DNA of 38,062 bases from assembly GCA_016841645.1 (NCBI GenBank), contig JAENYS010000009.1:64237-102298 (forward strand). Direction: 5' to 3'. A program made the position numbers and the translations under genes. How positions within the stretch are numbered: the first letter of the stretch is position 1; each line of letters opens with the position of its first letter. Below are positions 1 through 7,217 of this stretch, in pieces. Origin of the DNA: Desulfoscipio geothermicus. Its GTDB lineage: Bacteria; Bacillota; Desulfotomaculia; Desulfotomaculales; Desulfallaceae. The notes beneath the pieces are model-generated. The model was not told the DNA's origin. It worked only from the letters and a program-made list of their open reading frames with translations, and made no database searches.

Positions 1-28
1 AAAATTCCCTTGCTCTCAAGGGAATTTT
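1..28. terminator. Symmetric hairpin terminator at window edge
   Basis: An 11-bp perfect inverted repeat (AAAATTCCCTT at 1-11, AAGGGAATTTT at 18-28) with a 6-nt loop. A/T runs on both sides let it work in either direction. It lies downstream of the minus-strand trmL end and probably also closes whatever transcript enters from the left. Confidence 0.75.
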
Positions 29-45
29 ATCGTAAAATAACTATT

Positions 46-183
46 TTAACAATGGCTTTTTAGGCTCATTGACAATTTGCACCAATTTATCAATACCGGT
101 CTTTCTTTTCTCAATAAGTCCTGGTCATCTTTATTTTTCAAAAAAACATTTAATGTATTATTTACACTACTACTGAGTGACAT
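46..183 (-). CDS. Possible 45-residue ORF or gene remnant
   Basis: An ATG at 181-183 opens a 45-residue frame ending at TAA 46-48. Only a weak GGGG-type ribosome site precedes it. The product is lysine-rich and resembles no family I recognise. A one-base shift near 105 gives a more protein-like tail (a frame ending in PKKPLLK), so this may be a decayed 3' end of an older gene rather than a working small gene. It sits between trmL and the hairpin at 1-28. Confidence 0.2.
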   Translation of the reverse strand: MSLSSSVNNTLNVFLKNKDDQDLLRKERPVLINWCKLSMSLKSHC

Positions 184-241
184 TTAACAACCCCAGTTCC
201 TGGTTTTATATATACGGGCTGTAGCTTGCCAGGAAAAATTA

Positions 242-724
242 TTATTTATTACGATCTATGGCTATCTGTTTAAGTCCGGGAAAACCGTTTTGGCGCAAGG
301 CCTCAAATAATACTACGGCCACCGAGTTGGAGAGGTTTAAAGACCGGGCCTCACTGATCATGGGAATGCGAATGCAGCAATCTTGATAGCGCTCAATAAT
401 CTCTTCCGGCAAGCCGGCGGTTTCTTTACCAAAAATTAAAAAATCATCCGGCTCGTATTGGACATCAGTATATACCCTACCGCCCCGGGTGCTGGCCAGG
501 TGAAAGCGGCAGTCTGAATAAGCATTAAGAAACTCTTCAAAATTATCATGATAATGTATCGTTAACAAATGCCAGTAATCAAGCCCGGCCCTTTTTAAAT
601 GTTTGTCATCAACTGAAAAGCCAAGTGGCTTTACCAGGTGTAACTCCGCACCGGTAACGGCACAGGTACGGGCAACATTACCTGTATTGGCCGGTATTTC
701 GGGTTCCACCAGCACCAGGTGCAT
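242..724 (-). CDS. trmL: tRNA (cytidine(34)-2'-O)-methyltransferase
   Basis: SPOUT-class methyltransferase that 2'-O-methylates the wobble base of tRNA-Leu species using S-adenosylmethionine. The product has 160 residues, the usual family size. The N-terminus MHLVLVEPEIPANTGN is the family signature. The trefoil-knot motifs GKETAGLPEE and SEARSLNLSNSVAVVLFE follow, providing the cofactor site. I chose ATG 722-724; an in-frame TTG nine bases upstream lies too close to the AAGGAG ribosome site. It begins a few bases after nth stops, so the two are probably co-transcribed with the CoA-binding gene. TrmL/CspR annotation rests on family motifs only. Confidence 0.88.
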   Translation of the reverse strand: MHLVLVEPEIPANTGNVARTCAVTGAELHLVKPLGFSVDDKHLKRAGLDYWHLLTIHYHDNFEEFLNAYSDCRFHLASTRGGRVYTDVQYEPDDFLIFGKETAGLPEEIIERYQDCCIRIPMISEARSLNLSNSVAVVLFEALRQNGFPGLKQIAIDRNK

Positions 725-729
725 ATTAA

Positions 730-1376
730 TCAATTCTCCTTATCCAAGGTTAATTCATGTTTTTTAAACTTAAGGCAATACTGGGACACTACACAATCAG
801 CACATTTCGGATTCCGTGCGGTGCAAACAGTGCGCCCGAAATGTATCAAACGGTGGTGCCAAGCGCCTCGCTCGGCCATAGGTATCAGGTCGGTGATACT
901 CTTTTCCACCATGCGCGGTGTATTACCGAAAGAAAGTCCTAGTCTGCGGGCAACTCTATAAACATGTGTATCAACAGGGAAGGTCGGTTGGCCAAATGCC
1001 AGGTTCAGCACCACATTGGCTGTTTTACGTCCAACTCCGGGCAAGGACTGTAAATCAATAAATTTACCCGGCACACGCCCCCCGTACCTTTCCGACAATA
1101 TTTTGCACGTCTTGATTATATTTAAACTTTTATTTCGATATAAGCCGCAGCCCTTTATTTCATCGGCCAACTGATACTGACTTAAAACCGCGAAATCCTG
1201 CGGTGTTTTATATTTTTCAAACAAAACCTCCGTGGTTTTATTTACCTGTTTATCGGTACACTGGGCGGATAAAATAACAGCTATTAATAATTCGAAGGGG
1301 TTACTATATTGCAAAGTGGGTTCGACATTCGGTATATGTTCAGACAGTAGCTCTAAAATTTTTTTTTATCTGTCAT
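730..1376 (-). CDS. nth: Endonuclease III, frameshifted at an A9 run
   Basis: DNA glycosylase/AP lyase of base excision repair, removing oxidised pyrimidines. Visible are the helix-hairpin-helix LPGVGRKTANVV with the catalytic Lys, the catalytic Asp in PVDTHVYR, and the C-x6-C-x2-C-x5-C cluster for [4Fe-4S] near the C-terminus. The uninterrupted frame only reaches back to about 1314, losing the first ~20 residues. A good start exists at ATG 1374-1376, behind GGGGAGG and overlapping the upstream stop codon, but it runs out of frame at a run of nine A (T on the plus strand, 1359-1367). One extra A would restore a normal N-terminus (MTDKKKILELLSEH and on). Either a sequence error, a real mutation or slippage at the A9 run explains this. 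Confidence 0.85.
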
Positions 1377-1800
1377 AGAAAGCCTCCCCGGATAAGAGCC
1401 TGCAATGCTCCACTTTAATACATTTATCCATAATTATACTGATCCCTGCAGCAATACATTTTTCAGCTGCTGCATTACTAGTAATACCCAACTGCAGCCA
1501 TATAGCATTTGGTTTAATCTTAAGCGCTTCATTCACAATGAAGGGTACTTCCTCGCTACGGCGGAATACGTTCACTATATCCACCTTACCCGGAACGGAC
1601 AATAGATCAGGGTAGGCGGTTTCACCCAACACTGTTTTTAACCGCGGGTTTACGGGAATAATACGATAGCCTTTGTCCCGCATATATTCGGCTACCATGT
1701 AACTATCGCGGTGGGCTTTATCGGACAGGCCGACTATCGCAATAGTATGATTTTGCTGCAGTATTTCTCTTATTTGTTTTTCTGTAACACTATTGTTCAT
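1366..1800 (-). CDS. CoA-binding domain protein (YccU-like)
   Basis: A 144-residue single-domain protein of the CoA-binding (Rossmann) family, CoA_binding_2 type. The nucleotide-binding segment is IAIVGLSDKAHRDSYMVAEY, followed by the family's IIPVNPR and GKVDIVNVFRRSEEVP stretches and a near-terminal MDKCIKVEH. Biological role is unknown for most members. ATG 1798-1800 was chosen because AGGAG sits 7 nt upstream; an earlier GTG overlaps that site. It overlaps the nth start by 11 bases (ATGACAGATAA), indicating translational coupling. It is divergent from the DUF4912 gene across about 250 bp. Confidence 0.8.
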   Translation of the reverse strand: MNNSVTEKQIREILQQNHTIAIVGLSDKAHRDSYMVAEYMRDKGYRIIPVNPRLKTVLGETAYPDLLSVPGKVDIVNVFRRSEEVPFIVNEALKIKPNAIWLQLGITSNAAAEKCIAAGISIIMDKCIKVEHCRLLSGEAFYDR

Positions 1801-2051
1801 AGTATCCACTCCTGGTAATTCTGAAAATACTTTTATTTTTCTATTATTTAGACAAATATACCTGCCTGGTTAATAATTTTTTTTGATTTTCGCAATGCCG
1901 GCTGATAAAAAGCATTATAATCACAGGGTGTTGTGGCCATAATAAAAGAGGCTTTGCGGATAAAACAATTATGCCGCGGAAATGTTAAGTTTATTAATTT
2001 ACCGCTGGATTATATCTTGCTGACAATATTTCATACGAAGGAGGGCATTTT

Positions 2052-2780
2052 ATGAGCGTTTCTTTCACCTTGGTCTTGGGAGGCGCACTGATATTGGTGC
2101 TCCTGACCGTTATCTTATGGTCGACCCGCAATAAACAAAAAAAACCTGTACCTCGGCATGTGCCAATGGTGACCAGGGAAGAATTTGCCGAAGAACTGGC
2201 TACCCCCGTCACCTTTCCACCCCAACCGGCAGCTAAACCCGACATGCCTGTGATACCCTGGAATTACGGCAAAGATCGCATGACGCTTATGGTTCGCGAT
2301 CCCAATTGGCTTTTTGCTTATTGGGAGATATCGGCCACTAAACAGCAAGAATTTAGCAACAACTTTGGTCATGACGCCTGGAACAATTCCCGTTCTGTTT
2401 TACGGGTATATGATGTAACAGGCGTGGAAAGTTTTAATGGTTCAAATGCCAATGATTTTACTGACATTTCCATTAATGATTATGTGGACAGCCGGCATAT
2501 TGACATGGAACGTCCCAATTCAACTTTTTGTGTAGACCTGGGCAGGCTTTTCCCCGATGGTACGTTTATTACCCTGCTACGTTCTAATATTGTACAAACA
2601 CCAAGTATAGCTGTTTCCAACTTGCTGGATGAAGAATGGATGTGGATAGAAGGTATCTATCGCACACTCACTCGCCTGCATATGGGCAGTTCCCCTATGG
2701 TAACTGAAGAGATAGGCCGGGGAATGGGTCTTATCCCCCTGGGCATAAGTTCACCAGGCTTGAGGAATAGAAAAAATTAA
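2052..2780 (+). CDS. DUF4912 protein with N-terminal membrane anchor
   Basis: 242 residues. Residues about 5-25 form one hydrophobic segment (VSFTLVLGGALILVLLTVIL), then a basic, proline-rich linker, then the DUF4912 domain beginning near IPWNYGKDRMTLMVRDPNWLFAYWEI, a highly characteristic family start. The domain probably adopts an immunoglobulin-like fold; its function is not established, though in clostridia and cyanobacteria it often neighbours alpha-glucan genes. Start ATG follows GAAGGAGG at 7 nt. The GH57 branching enzyme starts 30 bp downstream, so the two form an operon. I infer a cell-surface or membrane-associated polysaccharide role, not shown by sequence. Confidence 0.8.
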   Translation: MSVSFTLVLGGALILVLLTVILWSTRNKQKKPVPRHVPMVTREEFAEELATPVTFPPQPAAKPDMPVIPWNYGKDRMTLMVRDPNWLFAYWEISATKQQEFSNNFGHDAWNNSRSVLRVYDVTGVESFNGSNANDFTDISINDYVDSRHIDMERPNSTFCVDLGRLFPDGTFITLLRSNIVQTPSIAVSNLLDEEWMWIEGIYRTLTRLHMGSSPMVTEEIGRGMGLIPLGISSPGLRNRKN

Positions 2781-2810
2781 TCTTATATTGAAATTAAAGG
2801 AGAGTAAAAC

Positions 2811-4421
2811 TTGGGTAAAGGATATCTTTGTTTTGTGTTGCATGCACATTTGCCATTTGTAAGGCACCCCGAACACGAGCATTTTTTAGAAGAAAGATGG
2901 TTGTATGAAGCTATCACAGAAACGTATGTACCTTTGATTGATGCCTTTGATGAGCTTGTCGAAGAAAATATACCTTTTCGGGTAACCATATCTCTATCAC
3001 CGCCTCTTATGACCATGTTAACGGACGGACTCTTACAGGAAAGATATCTGAAACACTTAGATAAATCAATCAAGCTTGCGGAAAAAGAAACGGCGCGCAC
3101 CAAAGACACTGTCTTTTATCCCACTGCGCTCATGTACAGGGACCGCCTTTATCGCATCAGATACCTGTTCGCTGAAAAGTATCATCGCAATATTATATAC
3201 GCCTTTAAAAAACTCCAGGACTACGGACGGCTGGAGGTTATCACCTGCGCGGGAACACATGGTTTTTTGCCCCTACTTATTAATCATCCCGAAGCAGTGC
3301 GTGCCCAAATCGGAGTAGCCGTAGATCTTTATGCCAAGTATTTCGGCCACAAGCCACCGGGCATTTGGTTGCCTGAATGCGCTTATACTTACGGTATTGA
3401 TAACCTATTAAAGGAATTTGAGATTAAATATTTTTTCACTGATACTCACGGAGTATTATTTGCCTCACATAGACCCAAGTATGGCATTTACGCGCCTATT
3501 TTTTGTCCTACCGGAGTAGCGGTTTTCGGCCGAGACATTGAATCCTCCAAACAAGTCTGGAGTTCAAATGAAGGATACCCGGGTGACTTAGATTACCGTG
3601 AATATTATAGGGATATAGGTCACGACTTACCATATGATTATATAGAACCATATATTCACCCGGACGGCATTCGGGTCAATACCGGTATTAAATATTTTCG
3701 CGTAACGGGTAAGGATTGCGAAAAACAACCTTATTGCCGGGAAAATGCACTGCGTAAAACTGATATCCATGCCGGCAACTTTCTATTCAATAGGGAACAT
3801 CAAATAGCGCACCTGAATTCGCTAATGGACCGGGAACCCATCATTGTTGCACCTTACGACGCTGAATTATTTGGCCACTGGTGGTTTGAAGGGCCGGACT
3901 GGCTAAAACAAGTGCTGCGTAAAGTACATTATGATTTTCCCAATATCGAAACTGCCACACCACAGGATTATTTGAAAAAATACCCCTGCAACCAGGTTGC
4001 TACTCCCTGCCCCTCTACTTGGGGCAACAATGGTTACAACGAAGTATGGCTTTGCAGGGAAAACGATTGGGTTTACCGGCACTTGCATATTATAGCCGAC
4101 AAAATGACCGAACTGGTGGAAAACAACTCTAGTGCAAATGGTCTCAAACAGCGAGCATTAAATCAGGCCGCCAGAGAATTATTGCTGGCCCAGAGCAGCG
4201 ACTGGGCTTTTATTATGTATACTGGAACTATGGTAGAATATGCTATACGGCGCACCAAACAGCATGTGCAAAATTTTCTTCGGCTGTACGAGCAGATAAA
4301 AAGCAAGAATATAGACGAGGGAATGTTGAACGATCTGGAATATAAAAATAATATTTTTCCAGATATTAATATTAATTACTATAAAAAGATAACTGGACAA
4401 GTGTTTTCCGCTACCGGGTAA
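2811..4421 (+). CDS. GH57 1,4-alpha-glucan branching enzyme
   Basis: 536 residues, the usual size for GH57 branching enzymes with the C-terminal DUF1957 helical domain. Family motifs are visible: HAHLPF at 11-16, the nucleophile Glu189 in WLPECAYTYG, and the acid/base Asp350 in APYDAELFGHWW. The C-terminal part (STWGNNGYNEVWL onward, then the aromatic-rich helical tail) matches branching-type GH57 rather than amylopullulanase. It would create alpha-1,6 branches in glycogen-like polymer in the cytoplasm. The start is TTG 2811-2813 behind AAAGGAGAG; no better ATG exists. It is followed by a strong terminator and pairs with the DUF4912 gene. An alpha-amylase specificity cannot be excluded from motifs alone. 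Confidence 0.88.
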   Translation: MGKGYLCFVLHAHLPFVRHPEHEHFLEERWLYEAITETYVPLIDAFDELVEENIPFRVTISLSPPLMTMLTDGLLQERYLKHLDKSIKLAEKETARTKDTVFYPTALMYRDRLYRIRYLFAEKYHRNIIYAFKKLQDYGRLEVITCAGTHGFLPLLINHPEAVRAQIGVAVDLYAKYFGHKPPGIWLPECAYTYGIDNLLKEFEIKYFFTDTHGVLFASHRPKYGIYAPIFCPTGVAVFGRDIESSKQVWSSNEGYPGDLDYREYYRDIGHDLPYDYIEPYIHPDGIRVNTGIKYFRVTGKDCEKQPYCRENALRKTDIHAGNFLFNREHQIAHLNSLMDREPIIVAPYDAELFGHWWFEGPDWLKQVLRKVHYDFPNIETATPQDYLKKYPCNQVATPCPSTWGNNGYNEVWLCRENDWVYRHLHIIADKMTELVENNSSANGLKQRALNQAARELLLAQSSDWAFIMYTGTMVEYAIRRTKQHVQNFLRLYEQIKSKNIDEGMLNDLEYKNNIFPDININYYKKITGQVFSATG

Positions 4422-4440
4422 AACTAATAATATAAAAATA

Positions 4441-4475
4441 ACTTAACCCCCCTAAAAAGGGGGTTATTTTTATAT
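4441..4475 (+). terminator. Rho-independent terminator after GH57 gene
   Basis: AACCCCC (4445-4451) pairs with GGGGGTT (4459-4465), followed by a T-rich tract. It lies 20 bp past the GH57 stop codon and ends the DUF4912-GH57 operon. Confidence 0.9.
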
Positions 4476-4538
4476 TTTGCATAAATTAATTGAATGTTAA
4501 TTTTTTTGTAAAACGTGTGATTATTTTGAAATTAATGG

Positions 4539-4567
4539 TTCACATTACCTTTTGAATGACATATAAT
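4539..4567 (+). promoter_or_regulatory. Sigma-A-like promoter for the membrane protein
   Basis: TTCACA at 4539-4544 and TATAAT at 4562-4567, 17 bp apart. It would give a leader of roughly 125 nt before the membrane-protein start. A second, weaker -10 (CATAAT, 4592-4597) lies within the shared leader element described next. Confidence 0.5.
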
Positions 4568-4591
4568 TATATCATCTCATATAGCGTATGA

Positions 4592-4635
4592 CATAATTTT
4601 GCAATTAACTAAAAAACTGGCGGGAGGTGATATTC
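4592..4635 (+). promoter_or_regulatory. Shared leader element, copy 1
   Basis: A roughly 44-bp block, nearly repeated at 6438-6481 upstream of the acetate-transporter-type gene. It starts with a -10-like hexamer (CATAAT), then TGCAATTAAC, an A-rich stretch with AAAAACT, and ends with CGGGAGGTGATATTC, identical in both copies. In both copies exactly 23 nt separate the hexamer from CGGGAGG. The GGGAGGTGAT portion is an extended complement of the 16S rRNA 3' end, yet no start codon follows at normal distance; the real start is 63 nt further on. It therefore looks like a regulatory leader, not the ribosome site. Confidence 0.55.
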
Positions 4636-4697
4636 AACCCCAAAAAAGAAATGGGAGAAAAAGTGGAATGTCAAAGTCTATCAAAGGAGGTCTTGGA

Positions 4698-5942
4698 ATG
4701 AATGATCTTACTATGAAACGGACATTTAATAGTCAACTAGGAACTGGTTTTGCCGCAGTATTAACTTGTTTCGCATTAGCTATGATTTTATGGCCCATAT
4801 GGTCAATAGTATGGAAAGGGATATTTGCCTCTTTAGCCGCGCAAGGCTTAGCAGCAGTTGGACCGGAAGAGGGTGGTAAGCTACTTCAGGTAATGGTGGA
4901 AGGTAGCTTCTTTTGGCTGGTGATTAACCCCTGGATCTGGCAAACTTTAATTATGGGAAACTATGGCAAAACAAAATTTGGTGATAAACAACCAATGGCA
5001 GGTATTTGGTATGTCCTAGTAGCATGGTTATCCGGAATTGTAGCTTATATTGTATTAATCGGTTTTGTCGGCATTTGGTGGAAACCCTTTAACCTGGGCC
5101 TGATGTTGATGCCCCAAACTGCTACTGACGTGGCATTAGCTATCGAAGGTTGGGAAGCAGCAAATTTCTTTGCCTTGGCAGTTATCATAGCTCAGATTCC
5201 TTTTGCTTCCTTACTGCATAAATGGCCTTTTGCCGGTACCTCAAAACAGCCCACTGAGGGTTTAAGTGTTCTTTTCTACAGTACATTAGTTACTTATGTA
5301 GTTTGGTTGGCATTGATTGTGCCCAGTTTCTTGCATCCTACCATTGATGGCCATCATATCACTGCCCAGCCTTTTGGTTCTTGGCCGACTTTTGTGGCCT
5401 TTTGCCAGGCCTTTGTTTTCTTTGCCATTATGCCCGCAGAGGGCGGTGAGCAGTACCCAATGAAACTTTTTACCAAAAAACAGCCTTATATGGCTATTGT
5501 CGGGTTTTTAATTGCTTTAGTTGCTGGTTTGATCATCCCGCCAGCTCTTAGAGGTATAGTAGAACCCATGAACCTTTTGCCTGGAGCACCAGTGGATGCT
5601 GTTATAGCTTCACTAGAGCTTTCTGTAATCGTCTTTATGTTGGCTTGGCATCACTTATTTGAGGATTATCCGAGCGCTGAACTGGTACCAAATACTGCTG
5701 CCAGAGTCTTCACGCGTATTGCCATTTGGATTGTAGGTGGCGTTATTTACGGAGTTATTTGGCTAAAGACCTTTATGCTTTTACCTTATGGGGCAAATAA
5801 TCTTGGCATGGGTTTTCCAACAATGGGTTTTTTAGCAGGTCAGTTCGCTTTTTTAATGGCTGTTCTTATGTTTAATACGTTTATGGACAAATGGCCTTGG
5901 GTTCGCAAAGAATATGTTCATCAGATAACTGTCGGGAAATAA
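4698..5942 (+). CDS. Unrecognised polytopic membrane protein with internal repeats
   Basis: 414 residues from ATG 4698-4700, which follows AAAGGAGG by 7 nt; upstream in-frame ATGs lack such a site. About ten hydrophobic segments are visible (near 17-37, 64-84, 102-125, 151-171, 187-210, 226-245, 264-283, 301-319, 339-357, 374-394). A Gly-aromatic start, hydrophobic helix and KWP[F/W]-type end recur at 151-178 and 372-401, with a looser version at 227-254, suggesting a duplicated transmembrane unit. Trp is unusually frequent. There is no signal peptide, ATPase motif or binding motif I can name. It is a single-gene unit with its own leader and terminator, near a transporter gene with the same leader element. 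A transporter or channel role is a guess. Confidence 0.75.
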   Translation: MNDLTMKRTFNSQLGTGFAAVLTCFALAMILWPIWSIVWKGIFASLAAQGLAAVGPEEGGKLLQVMVEGSFFWLVINPWIWQTLIMGNYGKTKFGDKQPMAGIWYVLVAWLSGIVAYIVLIGFVGIWWKPFNLGLMLMPQTATDVALAIEGWEAANFFALAVIIAQIPFASLLHKWPFAGTSKQPTEGLSVLFYSTLVTYVVWLALIVPSFLHPTIDGHHITAQPFGSWPTFVAFCQAFVFFAIMPAEGGEQYPMKLFTKKQPYMAIVGFLIALVAGLIIPPALRGIVEPMNLLPGAPVDAVIASLELSVIVFMLAWHHLFEDYPSAELVPNTAARVFTRIAIWIVGGVIYGVIWLKTFMLLPYGANNLGMGFPTMGFLAGQFAFLMAVLMFNTFMDKWPWVRKEYVHQITVGK

Positions 5943-5971
5943 GTCTTAATAAGTACTTTGACGTTTGTATT

Positions 5972-6003
5972 AAAATGGGGGTATCTATGCCCCCATTTTT
6001 TTA
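5972..6003 (+). terminator. Rho-independent terminator
   Basis: AAAATGGGGG pairs with CCCCCATTTT across an 8-nt loop and is followed by a T run. It lies 30 bp after the membrane-protein stop codon. Confidence 0.9.
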
Positions 6004-6218
6004 TACTTCAAATTTCGCACTCTGAATTAGGCATAGAAAAATCATCCGATAATATAAATTGTTTATCAATTACGTGAATAATTACATCAGCTGCTTTAGG
6101 CAATTTCAAAGTCAATATCCTGTATTTTTATTAATCATGTTTTATAAAAATAGCAAACAGTCCAAATATATCCATATTATGTTAACAAAGTATACAGTGT
6201 AAATAAAGATTTACAATT
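6004..6218. other. Gene-free AT-rich stretch with a possible ORF remnant
   Basis: This is the first part of a 594-bp gap. No convincing gene is seen. On the minus strand a 36-codon open stretch ends at TGA near 6015 (ending SMPNSECEI) and reads like protein, but it lacks a ribosome site and has a stop just upstream, so it may be a decayed 3' end. Confidence 0.3.
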
Positions 6219-6250
6219 AACCCAACCCTAATTTAAAGGTTGGGTTTTTA
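6219..6250 (+). terminator. Orphan hairpin terminator
   Basis: AACCCAACC (6219-6227) pairs with GGTTGGGTT (6238-6246), followed by TTTTTAATACTTTTTT. No gene ends just upstream on the plus strand; the preceding gene already has a terminator 220 bp earlier. It may end an unseen small RNA or be left from a lost gene. Confidence 0.7.
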
Positions 6251-6437
6251 ATACTTTTTTGTTCTCATATTTACTTAATTTACTGAAAATTTATTATTGT
6301 GTAAACCATGTATATAATTCGAAGTTTTTAACTAACTATTAGGATGTCAGAATAACATATTTAAAGGCTTATTATGTAGATAATAATTTCTTAAAAAACG
6401 ATTAACTGACACGTTTTTTGCAATAACAATAAATTAT

Positions 6438-6481
6438 TATAAATTGTGCAATAAACACAAAAACTTCGGGAGGTGATATTC
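6438..6481 (+). promoter_or_regulatory. Shared leader element, copy 2
   Basis: This is the second copy of the element at 4592-4635: TATAAA hexamer (6438-6443), TGCAATAAAC, AAAAACT, then CGGGAGGTGATATTC. Spacing of the hexamer to CGGGAGG is again 23 nt. The true ribosome site (AAGGAGG) and ATG follow 57 nt later at 6538. Another TATAAT hexamer sits at 6313-6318 with only a weak -35. Confidence 0.55.
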
Positions 6482-6537
6482 CAGCATAAGATATCTGTGA
6501 ACACCCGTTCTAATTTCATATTATAAGGAGGTATTTT

Positions 6538-7131
6538 ATGTCTCAAGGACACGCACCGGCCAACCCGGGACCAGCGGGCCTGGTAGCTCTGGCTATGGCT
6601 TGTTTTACGTTTTACGCTATGCATACCGGTAAAGTAGATAGTTCTGCCGCAGTTTTACTAGGGATCTGGCTCCTTGGCGGTTTTGTGGTGCAGGTTATTG
6701 TAGGTATCATGGAGCTTAACCACGGTAATATAGTGAGCGGTAATATATTCACCTTTTTCTCGGCCTTCTTCATGCTGGTAACCGGCCTGGAACTAATATT
6801 TAAATTTTTTGCCGCCCAAAATGGCTGGTCAATTGATGCCCGCATTGATGGGTGGGCCTGGCTGGCGCTAGCCATAGCGCTTTTAACCTGGACCCCCGGG
6901 TATTTTAAGTCACCATTAAGCCTTTTAGCCTGCGTGCTGGCCCTTGATATAGCTATTCCTGTGGTTGCCTTTATGGATATGGGTATACTTGGCCATGAAT
7001 GGCACGCCGTATCCGGTAACTTCCTGGGCATTGCAGGAATATTTGGTTTATACACTGCCTGTGGTGTAGTACTGAACACAGCTTTTGGCAGGACCATTAT
7101 TCCTCTAGGCACACCAATTTGTAAAGGATAG
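6538..7131 (+). CDS. Acetate uptake transporter family protein (AceTr/SatP)
   Basis: 197 residues with six hydrophobic segments, the standard architecture of the GPR1/FUN34/YaaH family, which moves acetate or succinate with protons across the cytoplasmic membrane. The family signature NPxPxGL appears as NPGPAGL at residues 9-15. The ELNHGNIVSGNIFTFFSAFF segment matches the family's GNTFG loop region, and the end (VVLNTAFGRTIIPLG) matches YaaH closely. ATG 6538 follows AAGGAGG by 6 nt. It is a single-gene unit with a long leader and its own terminator. Acetate is the likeliest substrate given the family, but formate, ammonia or bicarbonate cannot be ruled out. Confidence 0.88.
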   Translation: MSQGHAPANPGPAGLVALAMACFTFYAMHTGKVDSSAAVLLGIWLLGGFVVQVIVGIMELNHGNIVSGNIFTFFSAFFMLVTGLELIFKFFAAQNGWSIDARIDGWAWLALAIALLTWTPGYFKSPLSLLACVLALDIAIPVVAFMDMGILGHEWHAVSGNFLGIAGIFGLYTACGVVLNTAFGRTIIPLGTPICKG

Positions 7132-7185
7132 CCAAGTAAGTATCGTCAAACAAATATTATCATAACTTCATACGGCAATTGTATA

Positions 7186-7214
7186 AAAAAATGGGGACAT
7201 ATGCCCCATTTTTT
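7186..7214. terminator. Bidirectional terminator between convergent genes
   Basis: AAAAAATGGGG (7186-7196) pairs with CCCCATTTTTT (7204-7214). T runs occur on both strands. It separates the plus-strand transporter gene from the converging minus-strand nucleotidyltransferase gene. Confidence 0.9.
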
Positions 7215-7217
7215 ACT

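Noticed and set aside
4615-4640. GGGAGGTGAT at 4622 as the ribosome site of the membrane-protein gene
   Set aside because: Only a rare ATT codon follows at proper distance, and in the second copy that frame stops after three codons; AAAGGAGG before 4698 is a better site.
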